Source of the DNA: Kiloniellaceae bacterium
Lineage (GTDB): Bacteria; Pseudomonadota; Alphaproteobacteria; Kiloniellales; J153
Length of the DNA: 64,000 bases
Direction: 5' to 3'
NCBI GenBank assembly: GCA_021776175.1
Contig: JAJFGJ010000016.1
Coordinates: forward strand, 230,302 to 294,301
Under the pieces are notes generated by a model. It ran no database searches. It was given only the letters and a program-made list of their open reading frames with translations, and was not told the origin of the DNA. Made by a program: the position numbers and the translations under genes. Positions 11,310 to 19,937 of the stretch are shown here, one piece after another (the stretch's first letter is position 1; every line of letters begins with the position of its first letter).

Positions 11310-12167
11310 ATGTGCGATCATCACGATCACCATAAGCATCACCATAAATCATCGAGCGCCCAAGACGATTCCAAGTTGGATCGGCGCAGCCTCTTACGGG
11401 GCGGCGTGGCCGCCGGCGCGGCGGTGGCCGTCGCGGCCGCGGCGGGAAGCGGCGCTCAGGCGGCGGAAAATCCTTACGCGCCGCCGGCCAAGGGTGCTCT
11501 GCCCAGCACCGGGTTCAAGCTCAACCATAAGCGCGCGGCCCTGGTCGTCACCGACCCGCAGGTCGACTTTCTCAGCCCCAAGGGCGTGACCTGGGGCGTG
11601 GTCGGCAAAAGCGTGGAACAGCATGGCACCGTGAACAACATCGGCCGCCTGTTCACCGCCGCCAAGAGCACGGGCATGACCGTCGCCATCTCGCCGCACT
11701 ATTATTATCCAACCGATCATGGTTGGCGCTTCGGCGGCCCGCTGGAAAAGCTGATGCACGCCATCGGCATGTTCGACCGCAGCAGCCCCTACGACGTGTC
11801 CAAGTTCGATGGCTCGGGCGCCGACTTCATGCCCGAGTACAAGGACCACATTCACGACGGCAAGACCATCATCTGCTCGCCGCACAAGGTCTATGGACCG
11901 GAGCAGAACGATCTGGCCCTGCAGTTGCGCAAGGCGGGCGTCGAACAGGTGATCCTGGCCGGCATGTCGGCGAATCTGTGCGTTGAATCGCACCTTCGCG
12001 AACTGCTCGAAATGGGTTTCGAGGTCGCGGTGGTCAAGGACGCGACGGCGGCCGCCATGTTGCCCGAGGGCGATGGATACCTGGCCGCGCTTATCAACTT
12101 CCGCTACATCGCCAACGCCTTGTGGTCGACCGACGAAGCGGTCGCCCAGATCAACGGCAAGGCCTAA
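11310..12167 (+). CDS. Tat-exported isochorismatase-family cysteine hydrolase with His-rich N-terminus
   Basis: 285 aa. The N-terminus is unusual: MCDHHDHHKHHHK precedes a Tat motif (DRRSLLRGG), a hydrophobic Ala-rich stretch and an AQAAEN cleavage region, so export in folded form is predicted. The isochorismatase-like alpha/beta domain begins at about residue 75. The expected catalytic triad is visible: Asp in VVTDPQVDFLSP, Lys in SPHKVYGPEQND and the nucleophile Cys in GMSANLCVESH. The substrate is not evident; the family includes isochorismatases, nicotinamidases and N-carbamoyl amidases. The His/Cys/Asp cluster before the Tat motif could bind metal before cleavage. The gene is probably controlled by the divergent AraC regulator. 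Confidence 0.85.
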   Translation: MCDHHDHHKHHHKSSSAQDDSKLDRRSLLRGGVAAGAAVAVAAAAGSGAQAAENPYAPPAKGALPSTGFKLNHKRAALVVTDPQVDFLSPKGVTWGVVGKSVEQHGTVNNIGRLFTAAKSTGMTVAISPHYYYPTDHGWRFGGPLEKLMHAIGMFDRSSPYDVSKFDGSGADFMPEYKDHIHDGKTIICSPHKVYGPEQNDLALQLRKAGVEQVILAGMSANLCVESHLRELLEMGFEVAVVKDATAAAMLPEGDGYLAALINFRYIANALWSTDEAVAQINGKA

Positions 12168-12176
12168 GTCCGGCCC

Positions 12177-12210
12177 GGGCCCGGGGACGCGAAGCGCCGT
12201 CCCCGGGCCC
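12177..12210 (+). terminator. Strong GC hairpin after the hydrolase gene
   Basis: GGGCCCGGGGACG (12177-12189) pairs perfectly with 12198-12210 around an 8-nt loop, 10 bp after the stop codon. Only a short T-run follows, so intrinsic termination is likely but not certain. Confidence 0.65.
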
Positions 12211-12387
12211 GCGCTTTGCCTAGGCGGCCGCCATGGCGGCGCTCAAGCCCCTGGGATAGGATGGCGGGTAACCGCCGCTCGACTCCAGACCGGACCGCCT
12301 TGGGCCAAGCCCGTGGGCGGCGAGGGAAATGGGATTGGGTTTCGGCGAAGCCCTGAAACCGTTCCCTTTTCGCGCCGGATTCTCTGC

Positions 12388-12837
12388 ATGGCCCGGATTC
12401 CCAGCATGGTATCGAAACGCCCCTTGGTTGGAATCGGCGCCGTGGTCCTCAAGGGCGCCGCCGGGGCCGAGCGGGTGCTGCTGATCCGGCGCGCCAAGGC
12501 GCCGCGCGAAGGGACTTGGTCCCTGCCCGGCGGGCGTCAGCGCCACGGCGAAACCGTGCGCGAAGCGGCGATGCGCGAGGTGCGCGAGGAAACCGGCATC
12601 GAAGTCGAGATCGTGGCCCTGCTCGACGTGGTCGATTCCCTGACCCGCGACAGCACCGGCGCCGTGACTTATCACTACACTCTGGTCGATTTCCTGGCCG
12701 AGTGGCGGGCGGGCGAAGCGCAAGCGGGCGACGACGCGGCCGAAGCCATCTGGGCCGATCCGCGCGCGCTTGAGCGCTATGATGTTTGGGACGAAACCTT
12801 GCGCATGGTCGCCCTGGCGCTGGAGCGGCGCGGGTAA
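12388..12837 (+). CDS. Nudix hydrolase
   Basis: 149 aa from ATG 12388 (MARIPSMV), or 143 aa from ATG 12406. A perfect Nudix box G-x5-E-x7-REUxEExGU is present (GGRQRHGE, then REVREETGI), preceded by the usual GTWSLPGG. Such enzymes hydrolyse nucleoside diphosphates linked to another moiety. The short size and tail (DDAAEAIWADPRALERYD) resemble ADP-ribose pyrophosphatase or MutT-like members; the substrate cannot be read from sequence. It is a single gene. Confidence 0.9.
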   Translation: MARIPSMVSKRPLVGIGAVVLKGAAGAERVLLIRRAKAPREGTWSLPGGRQRHGETVREAAMREVREETGIEVEIVALLDVVDSLTRDSTGAVTYHYTLVDFLAEWRAGEAQAGDDAAEAIWADPRALERYDVWDETLRMVALALERRG

Positions 12838-12861
12838 CGATCCGCGCCACTTGCTATCGCC

Positions 12862-13287
12862 TTAGAGACGATTGCCCGATTGAATCCCAATGAATTCAAA
12901 GGTCATCTTTCCATCGACATTGTACTTTTTCACCTCTCCCTGGTGCTTGATTAACGTCAAGCACCGCAGTCGGCCCTTATCCTTGGCCATGGACAGGCAG
13001 ACCTGATCGTTATCCGTGATCCCGTAGTAGCCGGAACCGGACCATCCGCCCCCATCCATCTTGCCGGATAGGACATTGTCGGCGCTGTAGTGGAAGTGGA
13101 AAACTTTCCCACCAGATTTGGCTTTCACCGTATTGCCGACGATTAGAGCTTCGATTTCTTCCGATGTTAGCTGTGTGGCGCCTGCGTTTAAGGCCGTTTG
13201 GCGCGCGGATTCAGCAAATGCGAAATGGGGTGCCGCCAACACCATAAGGGCGGCGAGAGCGGTAACGGAGATTGATTTGCAGATCAT
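12862..13287 (-). CDS. Small secreted protein, DUF995-like
   Basis: 141 aa with a clear Sec signal peptide (ALAALMVLAAPHFAFAE; cleavage after AFA). The mature part has the pattern LTSEEIEALIVGNTVKAKSG, YGITDNDQVCLSMAKDKGRLRC and a GN near the C-terminus, resembling the DUF995 family of periplasmic proteins; the two cysteines may form a disulfide. Function is unknown. It is divergent from the CadC-like regulator, with the starts about 100-160 bp apart, so the regulator may control it. Confidence 0.6.
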   Translation of the reverse strand: MICKSISVTALAALMVLAAPHFAFAESARQTALNAGATQLTSEEIEALIVGNTVKAKSGGKVFHFHYSADNVLSGKMDGGGWSGSGYYGITDNDQVCLSMAKDKGRLRCLTLIKHQGEVKKYNVDGKMTFEFIGIQSGNRL

Positions 13288-13389
13288 CGAATTTCCTCCG
13301 GGTTCTTTAGGGTCAAATTCTAGAGCCCTGAATATTGATGACAGCGGCGCCCCGCGCTTGAAGACGGCCTGAAGATTTCTGCGGAAATT

Positions 13390-15126
13390 GTGAATTTTGC
13401 GCTAGATTGGGTGTGTCCCCATAAATCAGAAGCCAACCTGCTATCGATGATCTACAGATTCGGCGATTTTCTCCTTGATCCCGCGCGATCCGGACTTTTT
13501 CTCCAGGGCGCCGAAGTGCCCATGGAACCGCAGGTTTTGCGGCTGCTCTTGTATCTTTTGGAGGCGAGGGAGCGGATCGTCACCAAAGATGAGTTGATCG
13601 AAGGTGTCTGGGATGGGCGAATTGTCTCCGATGCGACTCTGAACACCTGCGTTCGTTCGGTTCGGCGGGCCCTCGGGGATAACAGGGATCGGCAGAAATA
13701 CATTCGAACTTTTCCCAAACGAGGCTTTCAATTCGTCGGCGCGCTTCATGGCGAAGAAAACCGCCCGGTAGTGCCCAAAAGCCGACCGCCTCGCCAGCAA
13801 CGGTCTTCGAGGCGGCGGCGGTGGCCGGTCATGGCGGCCTTTGTCTCGGTCCTTGCCATGGGCGCATGGTGGTGGGGGCAGATCGATGAGTCGTCGAGGT
13901 CCGGTCCCGCTCTGCCGGACAAACCTTCCATCGCGGTTCTGAAATTCGACAATTTGAGCAACGATCCCGACCAGGTTTATTTCGTCGATGGACTGACCGA
14001 GGATTTGATCACCGACCTTTCCCTCAATCGCGAACTATTAGTCATCTCATCGAACTCCACCTTCGCTTATGCGGGCCGCGCGGTTGATACCGTTCAAATT
14101 GGACGTGAACTCGGCGTGGCCTACATTCTGCGCGGTAGTATCCGGCGCGCGGAAAATCGTGTGAGGGTAAGCGTTGAACTGGTCGATGCGCGGACCGGCG
14201 GCACGGCCTGGTCGGAACGCTTCGATAGAGAAATTTCGGATGTATTTACCCTTCAGGATGAAATCAGCAGGACCATTGCCGGTCGCCTTGCCCCCGAAGT
14301 GATTAAGGCCCGGGTCGGTGAAACGCGCAATACGCCGACTAAAAATCTCGTCGCCTGGGATCTTTATTTGCAAGCTAAAGCCGCCCATGCGGTGGTGACT
14401 TCGCAAAAGCAAGCCGATGCCGTTCGCTTGGGCGAACTTGCCATAGAGCGTGATCGGAGTTTCGCCGCTCCCTACGCCCTTGTGGCTAGCGCGAAGGGCG
14501 TTCAATTTTTCCATCAGTGGACCGATAGCCCCGCGCGAACTTTGAGCGAGGCCATCGATAGCGCGCGCGCCGCCATTCGACTGGATGGGGACGATCCCAA
14601 GGCGTTCGGGGCCCTGGGTTATGTTTACCGGCTCACCGGCGATGAGATGCGCGCCATTGGACATTTGGAACGGGCAAGTCAGCTTAATCCCAATGACGCC
14701 AACATCCGTTTAGAGCTGGCGCACACTTTAGATTGGTTCCGCAAGCAAGACCGCGCTCTTCCCGAAATTTTGGAAGCAATTCGCCTGAGCCCACGCGACC
14801 CACGGCTTGAGGCTATGTATTTCTACAAAGCCCACATTCTATTTCACTTACGCGAATTCGAGGCCTCTCTCGCGGCGGCGAAAGAGATGGCGGGAGCCTT
14901 GACCAACGATACTTGGCGCATTTTCTATCACTTGGTCCGGGCCGCGAATTTTGCCTATTTGGAACGTGACGGCGAGGCGCGCAAAGAAATCGAAAATGCC
15001 CGCGCGCTTCGTCCCGGATTGTCGCTAGCCGCTATTCGTAAAAGATTTGAAGGGAGCAACAACGACCCGGAAAATCGCAGGATCTGGCTTGATGCTCTCG
15101 GCAAGGCGGGGTTGCCCGAAAGCTAA
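13390..15126 (+). CDS. CadC-like membrane transcriptional regulator with TPR domain
   Basis: 578 aa from GTG 13390, or 559 aa from ATG 13447, where homology begins (MIYRFGDFLLDP). Domains: an OmpR/CadC-type winged helix (about residues 20-115, ending KYIRTFPKRGFQFVG), a basic linker, one membrane helix (VMAAFVSVLAMGAWWWG), a TolB-N-like region (SIAVLKFDNLSNDPDQVYFVDGLTEDLITDLS) and C-terminal TPR-like helices (LGYVYRLTGDEMRAIGHLERA and following). This architecture is common in alphaproteobacterial sensors that bind DNA from the membrane. The signal is unknown. It may regulate the divergent secreted protein. Confidence 0.85.
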   Translation: MNFALDWVCPHKSEANLLSMIYRFGDFLLDPARSGLFLQGAEVPMEPQVLRLLLYLLEARERIVTKDELIEGVWDGRIVSDATLNTCVRSVRRALGDNRDRQKYIRTFPKRGFQFVGALHGEENRPVVPKSRPPRQQRSSRRRRWPVMAAFVSVLAMGAWWWGQIDESSRSGPALPDKPSIAVLKFDNLSNDPDQVYFVDGLTEDLITDLSLNRELLVISSNSTFAYAGRAVDTVQIGRELGVAYILRGSIRRAENRVRVSVELVDARTGGTAWSERFDREISDVFTLQDEISRTIAGRLAPEVIKARVGETRNTPTKNLVAWDLYLQAKAAHAVVTSQKQADAVRLGELAIERDRSFAAPYALVASAKGVQFFHQWTDSPARTLSEAIDSARAAIRLDGDDPKAFGALGYVYRLTGDEMRAIGHLERASQLNPNDANIRLELAHTLDWFRKQDRALPEILEAIRLSPRDPRLEAMYFYKAHILFHLREFEASLAAAKEMAGALTNDTWRIFYHLVRAANFAYLERDGEARKEIENARALRPGLSLAAIRKRFEGSNNDPENRRIWLDALGKAGLPES

Positions 15127-15136
15127 GGGCGCGGGT

Positions 15137-16024
15137 CTACTCAGGTTCGAAAATTCGCACCACGGGGGCGGCTTGGTGGGAGGCGGCGGCGCGCTTCATG
15201 CCCTTGGAATTATAGGGCATGGCGATGTTGCCCAGGCGGTCGACGGCGATCAGCCCGCCATTGCCGCCCAGGCGCTTGACCTCGGCCAGGGCGGCGGCGG
15301 CGGCCTCCCGCAGCGAGGCGCCGCCATAGCGCATGCGGGCGGAAATATCGTGGGCGGTGCCCGCCCGGATAAAAAACTCGCCCAGGCCGGTACAGGAAAC
15401 CGCCACGGTATCGTCGGCCCAGGTCCCCGCCCCGATTACCGGCGTATCGCCGACGCGCCCGGCCATTTTGTGGAAGGTGCCCCCGGTGGAAGTCGCCGCC
15501 GCCAGGTTTCCGCTCAAATCGAGGGCCACCGCGCCGACGGTGCCATGGCCCGCATCGGCGTTCTTCGAGCCGTGCTTGACGTGATCGACATAGTAGGCTT
15601 GCGGATCCTCGACGAAGTCGAGTCCACTTTCGCGGGCGAAGGCGCCGGCGCCCGCCCCGGCCAGCATGACGTTGCGTCCGTCCGCCAGCACCCGGCGCGC
15701 CGCCTCGACAGGGTGCAGCGCGTTTTGGATGGCGGCGACGGCCCCGGCCTTTTGGCTGGCCCCCTCCATGACGCTGGCATCCAGCTCGACCGCCCCTTCG
15801 CGATTGGGCGCCGAGCCCTTGCCGGCGACGTAGAGCCCGCAAGACTCCATGTCCTTGACCAGGGCCACGACGGTATCGAGGGCGCTCTCGTCCGAAAGCA
15901 GCCGGTCCTGACCCTGGGAGATCAGGTCCCGCAAGTGCGCTTCCTGTTCGCGGTAGTCGAGCGCCGGGTCCGCCCCGGCGCCGCCATGAACGATCAGGGC
16001 ATAAGTCGTGGAAGATAAAGTCAT
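15137..16024 (-). CDS. iaaA: Isoaspartyl peptidase / type III L-asparaginase
   Basis: N-terminal nucleophile hydrolase, 295 aa, that removes isoaspartyl residues from peptides and hydrolyses asparagine. It opens with IVHGGAGADP, the family signature. The proenzyme is expected to self-cleave before the Thr of DAGHGTVGAVALD, giving alpha (about 1-160) and beta subunits. The substrate-binding GRVGDTPVIGAGTWAD and CTGLGEFFIRAG follow. It is convergent with the CadC-like gene and separated from it by 10 bp. Confidence 0.92.
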   Translation of the reverse strand: MTLSSTTYALIVHGGAGADPALDYREQEAHLRDLISQGQDRLLSDESALDTVVALVKDMESCGLYVAGKGSAPNREGAVELDASVMEGASQKAGAVAAIQNALHPVEAARRVLADGRNVMLAGAGAGAFARESGLDFVEDPQAYYVDHVKHGSKNADAGHGTVGAVALDLSGNLAAATSTGGTFHKMAGRVGDTPVIGAGTWADDTVAVSCTGLGEFFIRAGTAHDISARMRYGGASLREAAAAALAEVKRLGGNGGLIAVDRLGNIAMPYNSKGMKRAAASHQAAPVVRIFEPE

Positions 16025-16064
16025 TGTTCAGCCCAAGCCATAAAGCGGGACGCCCCCGGTAAGA

Positions 16065-16190
16065 TCAGGTCCGGGAAAGAACCTCCGCCACGGCCCAAAT
16101 CGCGAGCAAGGCCATGGGGATCAGCCTCACCGCCCGCTTGAACGTCCAGCCCGCGGCAATCAATTGCAGGGTCGTGCCAAGCCATCTCAT
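16065..16190 (-). CDS. Possible 41-aa small membrane protein
   Basis: ATG at 16190 to TGA at 16065 encodes 41 residues: a basic start (MRWLGTT), an amphipathic stretch and one hydrophobic segment (LIPMALLAIWAVAEVL). It fills the gap between the DUF1134 gene (ending 16220) and iaaA (starting 16024) on the same strand. No good Shine-Dalgarno is seen and no homologue is recognised, so this is only a candidate. Confidence 0.3.
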   Translation of the reverse strand: MRWLGTTLQLIAAGWTFKRAVRLIPMALLAIWAVAEVLSRT

Positions 16191-16219
16191 GTGGACATTG
16201 GATGCAATAAAGCCGGTTC

Positions 16220-16816
16220 CTACAGCGGTATCCAGGAAAATTCGCGGGTGTAGTGCATGTAGCCGACGTTGACCCCGGCGCGCAGGCCGACGCCGGTGCG
16301 GATCGGCGCCTGCACGATGTCGCCGGATTTCTGATAGTTCACGCCCACGCCGGCGACGAAATAAAGGCTGCCGTCGACGGCGGGGAAGCGCTGGAACAGG
16401 GCGTCCTCGTTCGGCAGGTTATAGATCAGGATAAACATCTTGGAGGCATCGCCGCCGAAATCGAAACCGATCGAGGGGCCTTGCCAATAGACCTTGCGCG
16501 TGCCGCCGGCCTTGCGGTGCAGATCGCCCTCGCCGTAGCGCACGCCGATACCGATGGCGCCGCTGACTTCCTCACCCGCGATATAGGCGTTGGGGCGGCC
16601 TTGTTCGGAAAACACCTTCTCGATCGCCTTGGCCAGGCCTTCCGTCGTGCCGCCGAAGAAATCCGACGCCTTCTGGAACATCTCGTCGTGGCTGTAGGAG
16701 GCCTCGGTGGCTTCCTGCGCCCGGCCCTGACTTGGGGTCACGAAAATCCCGCTAGCCGCGAAAATCGCCGTCGCGGCCCAAAAAATTCCCGCGCGAAGGT
16801 TTGCCATGGGCTTCAT
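16220..16816 (-). CDS. DUF1134 (YSC84-related) exported protein
   Basis: 198 aa with a signal peptide (GIFWAATAIFAASGIFVTPSQGRAQ). The mature part matches DUF1134 closely: KASDFFGGTTEGLAKAIEKV, GRPNAYIAGEEVSGAIGIGV, RYGEGDL, VYWQGPSIGFDFGGDASK and APIRTGVGLRAGVNVGY. The family is widespread in alphaproteobacteria and thought to be periplasmic; its role is unknown. The start is supported by GAGGA 7 nt upstream. Confidence 0.9.
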   Translation of the reverse strand: MKPMANLRAGIFWAATAIFAASGIFVTPSQGRAQEATEASYSHDEMFQKASDFFGGTTEGLAKAIEKVFSEQGRPNAYIAGEEVSGAIGIGVRYGEGDLHRKAGGTRKVYWQGPSIGFDFGGDASKMFILIYNLPNEDALFQRFPAVDGSLYFVAGVGVNYQKSGDIVQAPIRTGVGLRAGVNVGYMHYTREFSWIPL

Positions 16817-17059
16817 ATCGTCTTCCTCTCATGGTGAATCCGGGCCAAGGTCCGGCCGGGCCTTGGCAGTGTGCGCCGCGCGCCGGGCGCGGTGTTGTGA
16901 CAAAAAGAGGCTCCGGCTCTTCCCCGGCGGCGGGTCCGCGCACCGAATCGGCTTTCCTCGATATTAGGGCGCGGAGGTTAACATCCGGTCTGGAGCCCTG
17001 AAAGGGGCCGGAAACAGTACTAACCAAATCCTTGCCGGTTCGTGGTAGGACTTAGCGCC

Positions 17060-17809
17060 ATGTGGCACGATGTGGTCGATCTTCGCGATTTCTACGATAC
17101 CCCGCTTGGGCAGGTAACGCGGCGCATGCTGCGCCGGGGCATCCGCGAGCTGTGGCCCAACGTGCGCGGCCGCAGCATCCTCGGCCTGGGCTATGCCACC
17201 CCCTATTTGCGCCAGTTCAAATCCGAGGCGGAGCGGGTGGTGGCCTTCATGCCGGCTTCTCAGGGGGTCCTGCATTGGCCGCCGGAAGGACCGGGCGCGA
17301 CGACGCTCGTTGACGAAACCGAACTGCCGCTGCCCGATCTTTCGGTCGATCTGGTGATCCTGGTTCATGGGGTCGAGAGCAGCGAATACCTGCGCGACAT
17401 GCTGCGCGAGGTCTGGCGGGTCTTGAGCGGCGACGGGCGCCTGCTCGTGATCGCCCCGAACCGGCGCGGCATCTGGGCCCGTTTCGAGCGCTCACCGCTG
17501 GGCTGGGGGCATCCCTACAGTCAGAACCAAATCTCCCGCCTGCTGCGCGACAATATGTTCACGCCCACCCGGCGCGGGCGCTCGCTGTTCGTGCCGCCGT
17601 TCCGCTCGCGCACCGTGTTGCGCTCCGCCCCAGCGTGGGAGCGTATCGGCCGGCGCTGGTTTCCGACCTTTTCCGGCGTTCTGCTGGTCGAGGCGGCCAA
17701 GCAGCTCTACGCGCCCAGTCAGCACGCCGAGCGGCGGCGCCTGTACCGCCCCAGGCTAGTGCGCTTGCCGCGCCCGGTGCGCCCCGTGGCCCGCGGCGGC
17801 GGGCGCTGA
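17060..17809 (+). CDS. Class I SAM-dependent methyltransferase
   Basis: 249 aa from ATG 17060 (MWHDVVDLRDFYDTPLGQV), the conserved start of this alphaproteobacterial family; the frame extends 18 nt upstream to a GTG. A Methyltransf_11-like fold is visible: RSILGLGYATPYL (a degenerate SAM motif I), DLVILVHGVES and LREVWRVLSGDGRLLVIAPN. The C-terminal 70 residues are very Arg-rich and may bind nucleic acid or membrane. In relatives this gene usually neighbours glyoxalase II, which is absent here. The substrate is unknown. Confidence 0.8.
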   Translation: MWHDVVDLRDFYDTPLGQVTRRMLRRGIRELWPNVRGRSILGLGYATPYLRQFKSEAERVVAFMPASQGVLHWPPEGPGATTLVDETELPLPDLSVDLVILVHGVESSEYLRDMLREVWRVLSGDGRLLVIAPNRRGIWARFERSPLGWGHPYSQNQISRLLRDNMFTPTRRGRSLFVPPFRSRTVLRSAPAWERIGRRWFPTFSGVLLVEAAKQLYAPSQHAERRRLYRPRLVRLPRPVRPVARGGGR

Positions 17810-17811
17810 CC

Positions 17812-17875
17812 GCGCGTTCCGCGCACTTGGCCGCGCGTCCCGCGCTTGTTGTCCCGCGCGTCCCGCGCAAGGGGT
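17812..17875. repeat. Three imperfect tandem copies of a CGCG-rich 21-23-bp unit
   Basis: Units start at about 17812, 17833 and 17855, each containing CCGCGCGT(T/C)CCGCGC with spacers of differing sequence. They lie between the methyltransferase stop and the promoter region of the chorismate mutase gene. No function is assigned. Confidence 0.5.
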
Positions 17876-17955
17876 TAATCTGTAAGGTTTTCTTTGATTT
17901 TGCTTCGGGCTATGACTATCTCTAGTCGCCCCTTTGTCAGGAAAACTGCGGTTCC

Positions 17956-18831
17956 ATGCCCCCTGAAGACAACGCCCTGGCCGATTTGCGCCGACAGATC
18001 GATGAGATCGATGTGCGCATGCACGACCTTTTGATGCAGCGCGCGGAAGTCGTGCAGGGCATAGGCGCGGCCAAGGGCGATGTCGCCAGCCACAGCCGTC
18101 CGGGCCGCGAGGCCGAGGTTTTGCGCCGCCTGATCGCGCGCCACCATGGGCCCCTGCCCAAGGCGCTGATCGTGCGCGTCTGGCGTGAGATGTTCGCGGC
18201 CCTGACCGCGCTTCAGGGCAAGCTCGCGGTCGCGGTTTACGCCCCCGAGGGCACTTTCGGCTACCGCAATCTGGCGCGCGATCAATACGGCTGGCGGACC
18301 CCGATCGCCGCCTACCGCTCGGCGGCTCAGGTCTTGGAAGCGGTGGCCGAGGGACGGGCCACCGTGGGCGTCCTGCCGGTGCCGCGCGGCGACGAGGCCG
18401 GGTCCTGGTGGCGCAGTCTGGCGAGCACCGGAGATTCCGTGGCCAAGATCGTCGCCCGCCTGCCTTTCGCGGCGGTCGAGCCCCCCGACACCGACAATCC
18501 CGAGGCCCTGGCCATCAGCCTGGATGGGCCCGAACCGACGGGCCAGGATTGCGCTTTCCTGCTGGTCGAAACCCGCGAAGTCGTCTCGCGCAGCCACTTG
18601 CGCCAACTGCTGGCCGCCGCGTCCTTCGAGGTTTTGGACATCTGGGTCAGCGAGGAAGACAGCGGTCAATACCTGCACTTGATCGAGGTCGCGGGCTGGG
18701 TGCCGTCCGGCGACGAGCGCCTGGAGAGCTTGTTGACCTTGGGCGACGGCACGATCTCTCAGGTCTGGGCCGGCGGCGGCTACGCGGTGCCGCTCTCGCT
18801 CGAGGTCATGACCGCGCCCGGACCGGCCTAG
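17956..18831 (+). CDS. Chorismate mutase with degenerate prephenate dehydratase-like domain
   Basis: 291 aa. Residues 1-90 form an AroQ-type chorismate mutase (LADLRRQIDEIDVRMHDLLMQR, then RPGREAEVLRRLIARH), converting chorismate to prephenate. Residues 95-291 resemble prephenate dehydratase at the start (VAVYAPEGTFGYRNLA, GRATVGVLPV) and in the ACT-like tail, but the catalytic TRF motif is replaced by CAFLLVE and the ENS and SHPQAL motifs are missing. The dehydratase activity is therefore probably lost. It is followed by hisC 2 nt later and tyrC, forming a tyrosine-pathway operon. Confidence 0.8.
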   Translation: MPPEDNALADLRRQIDEIDVRMHDLLMQRAEVVQGIGAAKGDVASHSRPGREAEVLRRLIARHHGPLPKALIVRVWREMFAALTALQGKLAVAVYAPEGTFGYRNLARDQYGWRTPIAAYRSAAQVLEAVAEGRATVGVLPVPRGDEAGSWWRSLASTGDSVAKIVARLPFAAVEPPDTDNPEALAISLDGPEPTGQDCAFLLVETREVVSRSHLRQLLAAASFEVLDIWVSEEDSGQYLHLIEVAGWVPSGDERLESLLTLGDGTISQVWAGGGYAVPLSLEVMTAPGPA

Positions 18832-18833
18832 CC

Positions 18834-19937
18834 ATGACCCTGACCCCGCGGCCCGGTATTCTGGAGGTCGCCCCCTACGTCGGCGGCGAGGCCTCGGTTC
18901 CCGGCGTCAAGCGCGTTATGCGCCTGGCGTCGAACGAGAACCCCTTGGGCGCGAGCCCGCGCGCGATCAGCGCCTACAGCGTCCTTAAGGACGACTTGAA
19001 CCGCTATCCCGATGGCGCCGCCGCGCGCCTGCGCCAGGCCCTCGCCGAGGCCGAGGGCCTGGACCCGGCGCGGATCGTGTGCGGCGCCGGATCGGACGAA
19101 CTGATCGCCTTGCTGGTGCGCGGCTACGCCGGTCCCGGCGACGAGGTGCTGCACAGCGCCCACGGGTTCCTGATGTATTCGATCGCCGCCAAGACCGCCG
19201 GCGCGACCCCGGTCGCGGCGCCGGAGCGCGACCTGACCGCCGATGTGGAGGCCTTGCTGGCGCGGGTCACGGGGCGCACCCGCCTGGTGTTCCTGGCCAA
19301 CCCCAACAACCCAACCGGCAGCTACTTGAGCGCCGATCAGGTGCGGGCCTTGCGCGACGGCCTGCCCGATGAGGTTCTCCTGGTCATCGACGCCGCCTAC
19401 GCCGAATACGTCGAGGAGGCGGACTACAGCAGCGGCGCCGAGCTGGTCGAGGCGGGCGATAACGTGGTCATGACCCGGACTTTTTCCAAAATTCATGGCT
19501 TGGCGTCCCTGCGCCTCGGCTGGGCCTATTGCCCGCCCGGCGTGGCCGATGTCTTGAACCGCCTGCGCGGCCCCTTCAACGTGACCCAGGCGGCGCAGGC
19601 GGCGGGGGCCGCGGCGGTTTCGGATACGGAACACGTGGCGCGCTCGCGCCGCCACAACGTCCAGTGGCGCGCCTGGCTCGCCGAAAACTTGAGCGCCGCC
19701 GGGCTGCGCCCCTATCCCAGCGTTGGAAATTTCATTCTCGTGGAAGTTCCCGGCGACCCTGAAACAGGGGCGGACGCGGCCCTGGCCTATCTCAAGGCGC
19801 GGGGTATTCTGGTGCGCGCCATGGCCGCCTATGGCCTGCCCAAGTGCTTGCGTATCTCCATAGGAACCGAGGAGGAAACCCGCGCCACCGCCGAGGCCCT
19901 GGCCGAGTTCGCGGCCGCGGCGGGAGGGGCCCCATGA
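18834..19937 (+). CDS. hisC: Histidinol-phosphate / aromatic aminotransferase
   Basis: PLP-dependent fold-type I aminotransferase, 367 aa from ATG 18834; the longer open frame upstream overlaps the mutase gene and is not used. Motifs: RLASNENPLGASP at the N-terminus, FLANPNNPTGSY, DAAYAEYVE and the PLP lysine in RTFSKIHGLASLRLGW. HisC-type enzymes make histidinol phosphate and also transaminate prephenate or aromatic keto acids. The position between chorismate mutase and prephenate dehydrogenase argues for an aromatic role here. Confidence 0.9.
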   Translation: MTLTPRPGILEVAPYVGGEASVPGVKRVMRLASNENPLGASPRAISAYSVLKDDLNRYPDGAAARLRQALAEAEGLDPARIVCGAGSDELIALLVRGYAGPGDEVLHSAHGFLMYSIAAKTAGATPVAAPERDLTADVEALLARVTGRTRLVFLANPNNPTGSYLSADQVRALRDGLPDEVLLVIDAAYAEYVEEADYSSGAELVEAGDNVVMTRTFSKIHGLASLRLGWAYCPPGVADVLNRLRGPFNVTQAAQAAGAAAVSDTEHVARSRRHNVQWRAWLAENLSAAGLRPYPSVGNFILVEVPGDPETGADAALAYLKARGILVRAMAAYGLPKCLRISIGTEEETRATAEALAEFAAAAGGAP

